Shown piece by piece: positions 14,001 through 24,600 of a stretch of 64,000 nucleotides of DNA. Under the pieces are notes generated by a model. That model had not been told where the DNA came from and made no database searches. It was given only the letters and a program-made list of their open reading frames with translations. The stretch is from contig NMRA01000140.1 in NCBI GenBank assembly GCA_002633005.1, forward strand, positions 422,367 through 486,366, given 5' to 3'. Source of the stretch: Phoronis australis (Eukaryota > Phoronida > Phoronidae). The position numbers were made by a program, and so were the translations under genes. Position 1 is the first letter of the stretch; each line of letters opens with the position of its first letter.

Positions 14001-15730
14001 TGAAAAACGACAATCTCCATCAAGTTTACACCGCAGGCGTCCTCAGCTTCTGATCATGGGGACGATCAGAAGCTGAGGACGCCTGTGGTTTACACGACGT
14101 GTCAACACTTATTTATGTTACATTTTGCTTACAGACGCAGATGCGGGCCCAGGACGAGGCATTACTGAAACAACTTCTTCACATCCATGATACTATAGCC
14201 ACACTTTCGGGAACAAAACGAAACCGAAGGCAGAGTTGTGGAGATCATCCGTCACGTTCTCGCGACACTTCACATATATTGAGTAAGTTGGTGGTTGCAG
14301 AAACATACTCCAGTACAAGCAGTATATTTCAAAATAAAGCCCTTGTAGTGATTGATGTACTCGTTTTTACAACCGTCGGAATCTCTTCTTGTACTACTGG
14401 GGTTAATGGTATACAAATTCGGCTGTTCTGTGAGTTAAATATCTGTCTAGGTCAGGGTTGGTGTTTTAGAAAGATGCACCCTCGTCAAAAATGTAGTCGA
14501 GTGCCCCCCCCCCGTCCATGTCTGTTAACTTGAGATGCTGTTACATTTGCAGACAACTGCAGTAGACAGTTTTCACAGGAGAATTCTACCACCCTTGCGA
14601 AATATTCATTGTGCCACTTCCGATTTAACTTTTGCTTTTTTGTTTTGATCAAAAGTTATCTCAAAGGCTTTAAACTTAGTCAGACTTGAGGAATAGACTG
14701 TTTTTATTCGTTAGGCCGCAGCTTGCCTTCGAAAGACGAACTAAGGCGGAGATTGAGCGCTCCAGTCGAGACAGAACCTACGGATGACGAGGGTGTAGAG
14801 TCAGACGACAAATCACTGGATGAAGACGCTTTCGACAGCAGAGCAGACGAGAAAAATAGAGGTAATATTAGGTTTAACCCTTCTAACCTCAGCCACTAGA
14901 GCAATAGTTTGCTACGGTGATCAACACGTTCAAACTTATTTCTTTTAATTCCTTACAGTCTATTGTCGTTGATATGCGAGTTAAGTAGGTAAAATGACAA
15001 AAATGGTGGTGATTTCACTAGAACTTGCTTTGCTGCGGGCGTTGATGAGGGCGGTCGAGTAGGCGTAGACTAGCTGTCCTAATTGTATCGCAGTAACTGA
15101 AAACTGTGGAAGAATATCAGAAAGTATGACCAAAGTTTTTTTAAGGGTTAAACTGTTTTTATGGATTTAATGGTTCCAAATACGTTCCACCCAAAGTTAG
15201 CCAGAATGAGGTTAACATTCGATTAGCCGAAGTGACGCTGGGAGCTAAGAACTTGCCGCCTGCGACCGTCGTGCACGTCAGTGCAGGACAGTGACATTAG
15301 CTCGATTATAGTACTCGAGATCAACTTCTGTAGGCTTCTGTTTTAAATTTGTTATATGAAAATGCTATAAACACTCTTCCTTGTTTCAGATTCCTTTGGA
15401 TCTCTTGACGAAATCGACTTGGATTTAGAAAAAGAAATGGCTGATTTTTTATCACCACTTCCGTCAACGTTAGACATGCGCGAAAAGCGGAACAGCATAC
15501 AGAGGATTGTGAGATTTAGGAATCCTAATAGAGCCATTAACAGCAGCAGCGTTAATAACAATAATAATCAAAATACCCATAATAAGAACTCATTAGCACA
15601 TATGTACGATATATCGTACGGAGAACTATTGAAACGGAGTTCTAAGTTGTACAAGGAGGTTCAACGGGAGAGAAGGGAAACGGGACACGTGGACCAACGA
15701 AAGATGGCGGCATTGAAATTGTTCCTCTGA
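11090..15730 (+). CDS. Leucine-rich adaptor-like protein (LURAP1/FAM89/FAM167 type), four exons
   Basis: Coding exons are 11090-11185, 14135-14282, 14715-14861 and 15390-15730 (stop TGA 15728-15730); every junction is GT-AG and phases match (0, 1, 1). The product is 243 residues. An in-frame TAG at 11069-11071 lies upstream of the chosen ATG. Residues 21-57 carry the hallmark, DNALTFLRKEL then QMRAQDEALLKQLLHIHDTI, split by intron 1. This leucine-patterned helix matches the core of FAM89, LURAP1 and FAM167 proteins, small adaptors; LURAP1 and FAM89 members bind MRCK kinase or LIMK-type partners in cytoskeletal control. Beyond it are a basic, Ser/Arg-rich segment, an acidic stretch (about 105-135), the motif SFGSLDEIDLDLEKEMADFL, an Asn-rich run and a lysine/arginine-rich C-terminus ending LKLFL. 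The gene model is firm. Which subfamily it belongs to is not, because the tail matches none of them clearly. Confidence 0.75.
14024..14095. repeat. Long near-perfect hairpin in adaptor intron 1
   Basis: Arms 14024-14055 and 14064-14095 are inverted repeats around the 8-base loop ATGGGGAC. The inner 22 or so pairs are unbroken (GGCGTCCTCAGCTTCTGATC), followed by one G-U-type mismatch and a weaker outer part. It sits 39 bases before the exon 2 acceptor. It could be a tiny MITE or a pre-miRNA-like hairpin; sequence alone cannot decide. Confidence 0.75.
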
Positions 15731-16344
15731 ACTGATTTGAATACGTACATGCGTAAATACACGGAAATCAACCGATGGGTTCTACTTATAAATTGTGCCA
15801 TGAGATCGTGAACATTATTCACGTTTTAAAAACGCTTTGAATGCTGTGAGAAATTTGTGATAAGTAGACTATATGTTTTACATGCGTTGCTCAGCAACAC
15901 TGTCTTGTAATTACTATCTACAAAATTTAACCTGTTTATCAAATGTTAGTTTGTAAGATGCATTCAATTGTAATTATAAAGCTCCAGGATTCAAACACGG
16001 AGATAATTAATTTATCCAGTGCCCAGTTTTCAAAAATCATTAGTGTTCCATGTCCACTCGTCCGCTTTAATATTACGCGGAACGCAAAAACGGAAAACTT
16101 ATCAATAGTATTACTTCGTCGCAATGAGGTTTCGCCATGGAAAATCTTAAAAATATTCAAAATTTTTAACAACCGAACGAAAATAACTGTTTCGCCGCTT
16201 TGGTATTTCACAGGCGCAGCGACAGACTTTACAAGTTCATCGAAAGGTAGGAGTTCAACATTACCAATATGAAAAAAACTAAACGAAAAGCAGTGCAACA
16301 CACATGTCATCTTCGATCAAAAGTTAATTTTATTTAAAGCGTCA

Positions 16345-16367
16345 ATAAACCTGCCTTCAAAATAAAA
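16345..16367 (+). terminator. Candidate polyadenylation signals of the adaptor gene
   Basis: Two AATAAA hexamers, at 16345-16350 and 16362-16367, lie 615-640 bp after the stop codon. Confidence 0.4.
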
Positions 16368-16664
16368 AACAACTTGATTTAGAAAACTTAACGTTATGAA
16401 ATTGGTCTCAATTTGTGGCTTTGTCAAAATCAAGGCTTCGTATTTTCTTTACGCCGTGATCTGAAAGTGTATGTGCTTGGTCTGAAGCAATAACTATGCA
16501 TCAATTCTTCTCGAGCCCGGAGATCAATTTTTTCTAAGCAAAGCACAAGACAATATCGATTGTGTTCTTTGGCAGAAAGCACGGATTTAATATCTTTTTA
16601 ACAAAACATTTCATTCAGTCTTACACTGACAGTACCAAGCTTCCGTGGTGTTTTTCCCTCATAC

Positions 16665-16760
16665 AGTAATAACGATAATGTCTTGGACCCTGAGGGTACC
16701 TCAGTACCTTCCGGGGCGTTCTCCTCATACACTAATAGCGATAATATCTTGGACCCAGCC
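16665..16760. repeat. Two-copy direct repeat, about 70-bp spacing
   Basis: CTCATACAGTAATAACGATA and its near copy CTCATACACTAATAGCGATA are each followed by AT(G/A)TCTTGGACCC. The first GC-rich MITE copy starts about 25 bp downstream. Confidence 0.5.
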
Positions 16761-16781
16761 TAGTCTAGTCCGTATCGCGTA

Positions 16782-16860
16782 ATGGGCGGCGCAGCACTGA
16801 AATAAGTGGGGAGGGGGTGGGGGGGGGATAGCACCCAGCCCCCTATGGTGCGCCGCCCAT
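16782..16860. mobile_element. GC-rich MITE family, copy 1 (most intact)
   Basis: Bounded by perfect 12-bp inverted repeats ATGGGCGGCGCA and TGCGCCGCCCAT. The interior is a G-run followed by AGCCCCCTATGG. Related copies lie at 17604-17668, 17672-17741, 50901-50970 and 61561-61616. Confidence 0.65.
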
Positions 16861-17603
16861 GCGTGTTTGTAATCATTGACTTCTTTTCCGTAAATACACT
16901 GGAGTCATGCGTGACTGCTTCGGCGATAGCATTCTACCAGCACTGCAGTTAAGACAAATTTCCAATGCTTTGAGTCAGATTGTGGAGTTAGTTTTTCTTG
17001 AGCCGATGTAAATCATGTTCTTGTGTTAAAAACACCGACTTTCATCACTTGCGCGTCATCGCATTCCGATAAACTTTACTTGGCAGGTGACACAGCGCCT
17101 GAAATTCCACTGTCGGCCTTAATACTGCCTTGATGGCTGACGGGTCTAGTCTGGAGTCAGTAAATTACCAGCTTTTTTGAAGGCTAGAAACAATGTTTAA
17201 TCTGAGTAAGGCGCAAGACGAGAGCGAAAGTTTAACACTAAGTGGCCTAAGTAAACACGTTTGGGACCCCGATGATTGGGAATTTCGTAGCAGTTTGTGC
17301 TTGCGCACGAGTACATGTTACTTGTATGTATAATTTAGATCTCAGTCACCATACATTTTCACAGTATGTTATGATGCCCCAATTCCGTTATTTGGATCGT
17401 GTGGACAGAATTAGTATCTGCCACGCCAGTGATGTTCGAATTAAGATAGCCAGCCAGCAGGGTGCACATGACTGAGTGTCAATACAAATATCTATATTTA
17501 TTCAGCTTTGTACCAAAGTTGGCGTAAATATTGCCGCGGCATGAAAAAATAGCCGTGAATACCAACACAAGTTATATGTGTCAGATGTTCCGCAGCTACA
17601 ATC

Positions 17604-17668
17604 ATGGGCGGCGCAGCACTCAAGTGGGGGGCTAAAGCCTCCTCAGCCCCTTGTGGTGCACCGCCTAT
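17604..17668. mobile_element. GC-rich MITE family, copy 2
   Basis: Starts ATGGGCGGCGCAGCACT and ends GTGGTGCACCGCCTAT, with a GGGGGGCT core and CAGCCCC, as in copy 1. Copy 3 follows almost directly. Confidence 0.6.
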
Positions 17669-17671
17669 AGA

Positions 17672-17741
17672 CCATGTGCAGAGTAGCGCTGAAAAATGTG
17701 GGGGGCTATAGCCCTCCAGCCCTCTATGGTGCGCCGCCTAT
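17672..17741. mobile_element. GC-rich MITE family, copy 3
   Basis: The right end ATGGTGCGCCGCCTAT and the core GGGGGGCTATAGCCCT are clear. The left end is degraded. Confidence 0.55.
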
Positions 17742-19435
17742 GACAATACAGCATGATTGATACCTAATCAAGACGAAGCATTACTAAATGACCATGTAAA
17801 ACAATATTCGGACAGTAGTTACGTAATAGGATACCAAACCCGGTTTTGACCAGATATTAAAAATGACTTTCCCACCCAGTTCTCTGAAACAAAGTAATGC
17901 TGTGTAACTCTCGTAAGTTTGGAGCATTGCCTACGCTTTAGGTGATCGTTACACGACAACTGTGGTGAAAGACCGCCTGCCAAGGACCATAATTTTCAAC
18001 GTGAGACATACGTGGCATGATTTTTTTTAGTTCAATCATGCTTTATCACTCAAGTGGGACGTCAGTGATGTATTAGCAGATGACAGAACGAGGGTTGGTT
18101 GAAATTTCCAAAACAGGGGTTTAATGTCCTTTTAAGGTAAACGGACACCTTCGCTACCAAGGGTCACACTTCTTTAAAATACAACTCGTCAACCCAAGAA
18201 ACCATGTATTTCAAATCCTTGATGATTACAGAAACCTACTCTGCGCACGAAAATAATGCTCCAGTGTTAGTAATCGCGTGATTGTTTTTTCCTAAAAATG
18301 CGAATTTTCCAAGTTCGGGGGGTAAGCCACGACTTCGAACGAAACTTGAAAATTACAATCGGGTGTCTGAAAAAAATCAGCAAGGCCTATTTAGAGCAAA
18401 AACCCAATTGTTAAAAAAAAATCAAGACCTAGGCCATATCGTTTTTTTTTTCAAAAAAAAACAACAAAACATTTGTGGTTTTAAAGTAAGATACGCCATT
18501 TTTGTGTTTGTAGTCCAGTCAAGTTATACGCTAGCATTGCTGACTTTAAGATCGGAAACAGGTAAACGAGACCAGACAATGGCAATATTTGTATTTTGAT
18601 ACAGTAGATAAGAGTTCGATGATTGAAAGCTGATGGCTCTTCAGCGATTCGTTGGAATTCACACAGCTGAAACCAGTTCCAGGGGGCAATGGTTCTTTGG
18701 TAAGTGAAAAAAATGTGTTGGTCATTGACATGTTGATCTGTCAATAGGTGGCACCATCGTTCACATTCCATAAATTCTGAAGAAGGCGCCACTCGTTACT
18801 GTTTTTTTTCTGTCTCTTATTTAAGTACGGCAATGGCGAACCGATTGGACATCATCTCAGTGATCTCGAACTTCCATCTATTCATCGCGTCCGTTAACAA
18901 CACGACTTAGCATAATAACAAACACACGAGTGTAAATATTTGCCTTGTACCTGTGCACTGACGTCCACAAGAAAACTTCTGAAACTGCAGAAGAATTGAA
19001 ACACAGATAACCCTTGCACTAATTGACACTTTCCGTTGCAACATGAGCCCTGATATAGAATATCAATTAGTTAAACAAAAAACTGCAAATACTGTGAAGA
19101 GTCAGAGACGCCGAAATCTGATGGTGCAGTCAGAAGAACATAAATTGAAATGAAAAATCGAAATGCACCTGATGACCCCAGGTATGAGAGAGCACTGCAT
19201 TCCACGAGGGCCTCGACACTTTACGTCATGATCACTAATCTCACATAAGACTGAACACAAGTGGAGAGAGACAATCTACAATGGTTTTGATCTGAGAGGT
19301 TAGTGTTTTATTTGATTCGAACTGGGGTCTCACAAGTGACAGTCTACACAACAAGCCCCGACAGTTCACTGCGTGCCCTCCCGAGTTTATTATTCGATTT
19401 CAGTTAGGGCTATTTAGAGAGTTCTAGCAAGTAAC
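17742..19435. other. Intergenic stretch, nothing recognised
   Basis: Contains A- and T-rich runs (18410-18470) and no exon I can support. The open frames on both strands around 18282-18792 overlap each other and show no family features. Confidence 0.4.
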
Positions 19436-19680
19436 CAGGGCTTGGAATGATCAATGACAAAAAAGATGAAATTTTTCAAGTGACGTATTGTTCTACACAT
19501 AGGCTTGCGTGATAGAAATGTTTTTAGTGATGTAAAACGTACATGTAACTGAAATAAGTGCTTTTGCATGAATAAAGTAAAAAATTATGATAAAAAAGAG
19601 ACGAGAAAGAGGCAATCAAATAAGAGGAAATTGAAACAAAAAAAGAGGAAATCCTCTTAAAAGATGAAAATTCCAAGACA
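19436..19680. mobile_element. Non-coding MITE-like repeat, copy A
   Basis: Ends are inverted: CAGGGCTTGGAAT on the left and ATTCCAAG on the right. The interior shares TGATAGAAAT, ACTGAAATAA, AATCAAATAAGAGGAAAT and AGAGGAAATC, in the same order, with the copy at 23757-23981 inside an INTS11 intron. Confidence 0.6.
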
Positions 19681-21518
19681 CGAAGTAGGCCTAACCCTGG
19701 AACATCTCACCAATCAGTTAAAGCTGCACTTTTGTTCCCTGTTCTTCCAAGCCAACAGTGGGGCTATCTACGGATCTGTATTTTATCTAACTTGAACCGT
19801 GATGGCAGGAGGTCAACTTGTGTATTGCTATGTAGCATGTCTATGCTAGTAGCCAGACAAAGGTTCCCTGAATACAGGGCTCGAGGTCAGAGGTCATGCA
19901 TGAGAAGGAGTAGTGATATGAATTTGTGGTGGCAGATTTGGTGCTTGACTCCCTGCCGACTGATCCTCGGTGCCCTTAATCGATCAGAATCACGTCAAAC
20001 AAGGCTTTGAAAAAGGGTTGCCAAAGAGAACGTCTGCCATCCAAGCATCTTACCCGCACTTAGAAACACAGGCTGGAGTGAATGCAAATCAAATTGATAG
20101 AGACAGTGGTGAATACCCAACTTATGTAAAGACATCAGAGGTAAAAAGCAATGCTGTAGACGTCTCACTTGTCTTCTATACAGTCTCATACAAATCGCTC
20201 AATTAGGCTCTAATAGTGGCAATAGCCCCGTCAGTATAAAGACAGAAACTGTGTTTGACCAATTACTGACTAATGATGATCCTATTCCCATTCACTTGCT
20301 GGCGATGTGGTAATGAAACTCCTGTTCAACGAATTCCAAAATAAAGCTGTGGTATATAAAGACAGAACATGCGTTCAATTAGTCAGCCAATCAGGAGCCA
20401 ATGATTCAAACTACCAGCTCACCTCTGTCTCTCATTTTCCAAAATGTTCACCCTTAGTCATACTGTCCAAGTCAAAAGCTGCCAAGCACTTCATGACATG
20501 TTCGAGTTTTAGTGTTTTATAATTTATAGTCGGTGATGATCACGTCTTGCTTGTAAATGCAGTCAACAGACTACTACCCATGTTTAATATTTTACTTAAC
20601 AAAGCAGCTGTGCCAAATTAAATAGAATAAAAGAAATTGGAAATAAAATACAGACTGTAATGATTTTTGTACTTTGTACACATGGTCATGCAAAATACAT
20701 AGCTTAGCACTTAATTTATCAAACAGCATGACATTTCAGTATTCCAGCATGCTACTGGAAATTATTAACTGCCTGAAATTTTACGCCATCCACAACTGTT
20801 TTTTGCTCATGCTTTAGGGCTTTTGACAAACTGGTTCTTTATAACTACTTACATCACAAATTGAATGGAACTCACTGCTTCATTGCAAAAGCTCACCACA
20901 GCAAACTTGATTTATTCCAAGTTTGAAGCATCCAACTTCGGCTCGACTTAGTAGTTTTGCCAGGACTTTAACTAACGTATAACAGTACACTAAAATCTCA
21001 CCAGTTTCGGACTAAAACAATTGGCAAAAGTCCCTCCTTTTCATTTTCCAGGTCCTCAGACATTGTTGTATATGCTCATAATTTTCAAAATATTTTCTGT
21101 TGATAGCTATGGTAGAGAATTTGAACATGGCAAAACATTCGTTTGATGCTAGATATATTTTATGACAAAAATGAGAAAACAAAAATTCACTTGTCCACCA
21201 TGTTGTATCCTAAATTGAAGATATTTTCCATAGCAATACTCATTTTTGTATGGTGTATGATTTCACACAACATTTAATTGATAGCTATAGATGTCAAGTG
21301 TTGTACCTTAAATGAAAAATAATTAAATTGTACAGCACATTGTGATAAACTAAACAACGATGTCCTAAGACCTCTTTGTGAAAAATATTCCAACGAGACC
21401 AATTTTAACAGTATTACTTAACAGTACAAAAATAATCTTGGAAATGTCAATTCTGAACAATGACCACATGGCTTTGTACGTCCATTTACATTTCACACAC
21501 CAGACAATCATAGTCTAT
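19681..21518. other. Stretch between the MITE and the INTS11 3' end
   Basis: No supported gene. A perfect DR1-type nuclear-receptor motif, AGGTCA-G-AGGTCA, lies at 19884-19896. Confidence 0.4.
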
Positions 21519-21524
21519 TTTATT
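21519..21524 (-). terminator. Candidate polyadenylation signal of INTS11
   Basis: AATAAA on the minus strand (TTTATT here), 147 bp beyond the INTS11 stop codon. It would give a short 3' UTR that includes the two DR1-like repeats at 21589-21626. Confidence 0.45.
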
Positions 21525-21588
21525 GGGTCCAAATCTGCATTCAAGTACTGTTCTCCAGTCCATGAGGCTAAGTAATTGAAATGCTCCA

Positions 21589-21626
21589 AGGTCAAAGTTC
21601 AAGAGATGCTCCAAGGTCAGAGTTCA
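21589..21626. repeat. Tandem 25-bp repeat carrying two DR1-like motifs
   Basis: GCTCCAAGGTCAAAGTTCA and GCTCCAAGGTCAGAGTTCA lie 25 bp apart, each with AGGTCA-N-AGTTCA (21589-21601, 21614-21626). DR1 is the spacing bound by HNF4, RXR and COUP-type receptors. Location in the INTS11 3' UTR makes a regulatory role uncertain. Confidence 0.55.
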
Positions 21627-21670
21627 TGAGATGCTCCATCATTTTTGTGAGCTTGCATACTTGTCTGTTG

Positions 21671-24600
21671 TCATGTTGGTAAACCATTCTTTAACAACCG
21701 GAACAAATAGCTGCCTAACTCTTCATCCTGTGACAAAGACACCAGTTATCAAAAATCGACTACTGTATTGTTAAACAAGTAGATGTCATCAAAATTTGTT
21801 GAAGGTATGTCAAAAATTGTGTTATATGAGCAAACTAACAAAATTTAGGTCTTCAGCTATCCAGGAACTTCATAATTAAGAAACAAATTGTCTACTGGAC
21901 TGAATTTTTACCTTTTACTAGTACCTCAAAGATCTCAAATCTCCTTATCAATGGGTTGAAGTAAAATGCGAGATCCTGCCATTAGGATTTTTACATCAAC
22001 CCATTGAAGGAGACGAGATGGCTCTGAGGAACCAGGAAGACTGAGTTGAATATTCAGTCCAGTAGACAAGTCTTATATAAAAATGGGTGCAAATTCTTTT
22101 GCGTGTTTGGTGAGTAGATATTGGTCATTGTTTTCATTTACTCCACCAGAGGTACTCTCATCCACTTATTCACATAAAAAGACAAGAATTCAAAAAAATC
22201 CCAAACAGCTTTGAGGTGTTCTTCCAATGAGCAATATTTTCATGATTGTTCAAATTGCTAAGACCGACAAAACAATACAAACCAAATGCAAGTGATATTT
22301 TGTATGAAAATCTGATCTGTGCATAGAACTGGCCTTCGTTACAAATCAATATTCATTACCAACAAAAAGAGCTGTTGCAATTTCTGTCTCGACGAACACC
22401 ACAAATATATGATGTAATCCCAATACTCATTACAAAGGAATTGATACCAAAGCCAGGCGCACACTACCCGACTCATACTGACTACACGAACACTGCAATA
22501 TTCCACCTACTATCAGAATATGTCATCAAACTATGTGGCGTCTGGTGAGCAGTGATCACGACAATCATTACTGATGAAGAGTAGGCAGCAATTGAGACAA
22601 CTTGTGTCGCATAGTGTGCAGCAGGCTTCAGTGCTAGATGCACCATTATCAGTTACCTGATAGGACCACGATAACAAGACATCTTTAACATCCTCGTCAG
22701 CTCCAGCCACTTTAACAAGGACAGAGTCAGAGATGGTTATAGAACCATCCGATGAGTGATGAACTGGGTATTCTTTGAGGAAACTGAAATATTGTTACTA
22801 CTTTATAACATGGTAACAATACACAGACACTGCATGGCAAATTGGCTCTAACTTCTACAAACATTTTTTCAATGTTTATCTCGTTACCAAATAACACAAT
22901 TAGTAAAAGAACAAATCAAGATATTTGGTATTTTCTAAAATTGACAGTCGTATACTCTTGAAGTACGGGGAGTCAAATGCCTAAAATTTACTACGTGGAG
23001 GATTTTGTTCAACCTCAGCAGAAGGTGTGAATAAGTCAATCAAATCATAATAAATACCCAAAACAACTGTGCTGGCTGAGTCAAAGCCTACAATTCTTCC
23101 ACTTAACTTCTGATACAATTACTAATAAAATCAATAAATGAAAACAAAATTTCATAGACCTCCAACAATCACGACCCCCTTAAATTAAAATGATCAACAG
23201 TTACCCTTTCACAAAGTTATACACTTTCTCTGCTGTCCGTATGGCCGGCCCGTCGTCTGCCAGAGTCAGAGATGAGGTAAAGCGTATCTGATGCTCAGCG
23301 ATGCCGAGCTCGTCCAGCGCCTGTTCAGGATCAACCAGTTGTAATTTCTACAATGAAGAAAGTCAATATGAATAAGAACCGGTACTGGTTAAAATATGGA
23401 TAAGGAACAATATGTGATATGGATAAGGAGCAACATTGTAAAATATTGGTTCATGTGAATGGTGAGCAATATCACGTAATATTGACTCCAAATAGTGGAG
23501 ACCATAATGCATTTACAGCAGTCAAAAAGGCATTATAGTCTGATCATTATCAACAATCAACATCCCTTCTAAGAAATAGACAAGAGAGTTATGTCACTGA
23601 TTTCAAAGCAAATAGTTACTCACGTTTTCTTTCATAACCAATGCACCATGGAGAATTCTGGGTTTTTTAGGATCTGGAGGCTCCAAACCTGCAATCAAGT
23701 CGTAATCATTCAGTTAATCAAAACTTTCAAAATGTTGATAAAAGTGTAGTAAGATACAGGGTTTGTAATGACCAATGACAAAGGAAGAGGAAACATTTCC
23801 AGGTGATATATCTTTCCACAAATAAATAGGCGCGCGTGATAGAAATATATATTTTGTGTAATTGTAAAATTTAACTGAAATAAACATTTTTGTATGGATA
23901 AAGAGGAAACTGGAAATCAAATAAGAGGAAATAGAAGCTAAAAAGAGGAAATCTCTTACAAGAGGATAATTTCAGGCCCTGAAGATAATACAATTAATGC
24001 TAACTCCAAGAATAAAACCGACAACAAAAACAACTACCCTACAACAGTCTTCTCCACAACTGAAAACCCAAATGTCTGGAGCAGGCAAATGTCAAACAAA
24101 GAGCAGGATGCGTTGAGATTCTCTGTAGAGCAAAATGTACTTACAGTTGTACCATCTTCAGTGCACATTTACACATGCTTTGTTACCTGATCAATCAGGT
24201 GCGGACGATTGTCACTAAACCTAATTTAAAGCAGTAAAGGCATTGTTAATGATGGTGAAGTCTTTTTTCCACAGGACTTCGGAGAATACTGACAAAGCAT
24301 TATGGTTAGTTCATGCCCACCTGACTGATCTAAGTCCTTCTTCAGCAGCCCCAGAGACATGTCAGCTGTTATGTTGTGTACGGTCTCCACGGTTACTGTC
24401 TCGCCATTGGCTGGACTGAAGCAGCCAATACCTGAAATGAGAAGTAACATGAAACAGGGTTGCTGGGCATGATGGGCAATAGAGGGCGCTTGTGTGGACC
24501 TCTAAGCAATGGTTGCAGTATGAGGCTTTTGATGAGCCACAAATATCAAGTCACGCATAAGAATAACAACAACTATAATAAACCCAATATTTGTTGACCA

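Noticed and set aside
15939-16310. Overlapping frames of 109 and 123 codons on both strands
   Set aside because: They lie in the 3' UTR of the adaptor gene and show no protein family features.
18282-18792. Overlapping frames of about 105 codons
   Set aside because: Built on A/T runs, on opposite strands, with no family resemblance.
19732-20206. Retroelement fragment from a LNRDG-like word
   Set aside because: Only one short word fits; the rest of the frame has no further match, so it was not called.
22560-22656. Reading INTS11 through to a stop after SWSYQ
   Set aside because: The GTAACT donor follows SYQ, and a further exon at 21727-21671 ([18 protein letters not shown]) matches the human C-terminus.
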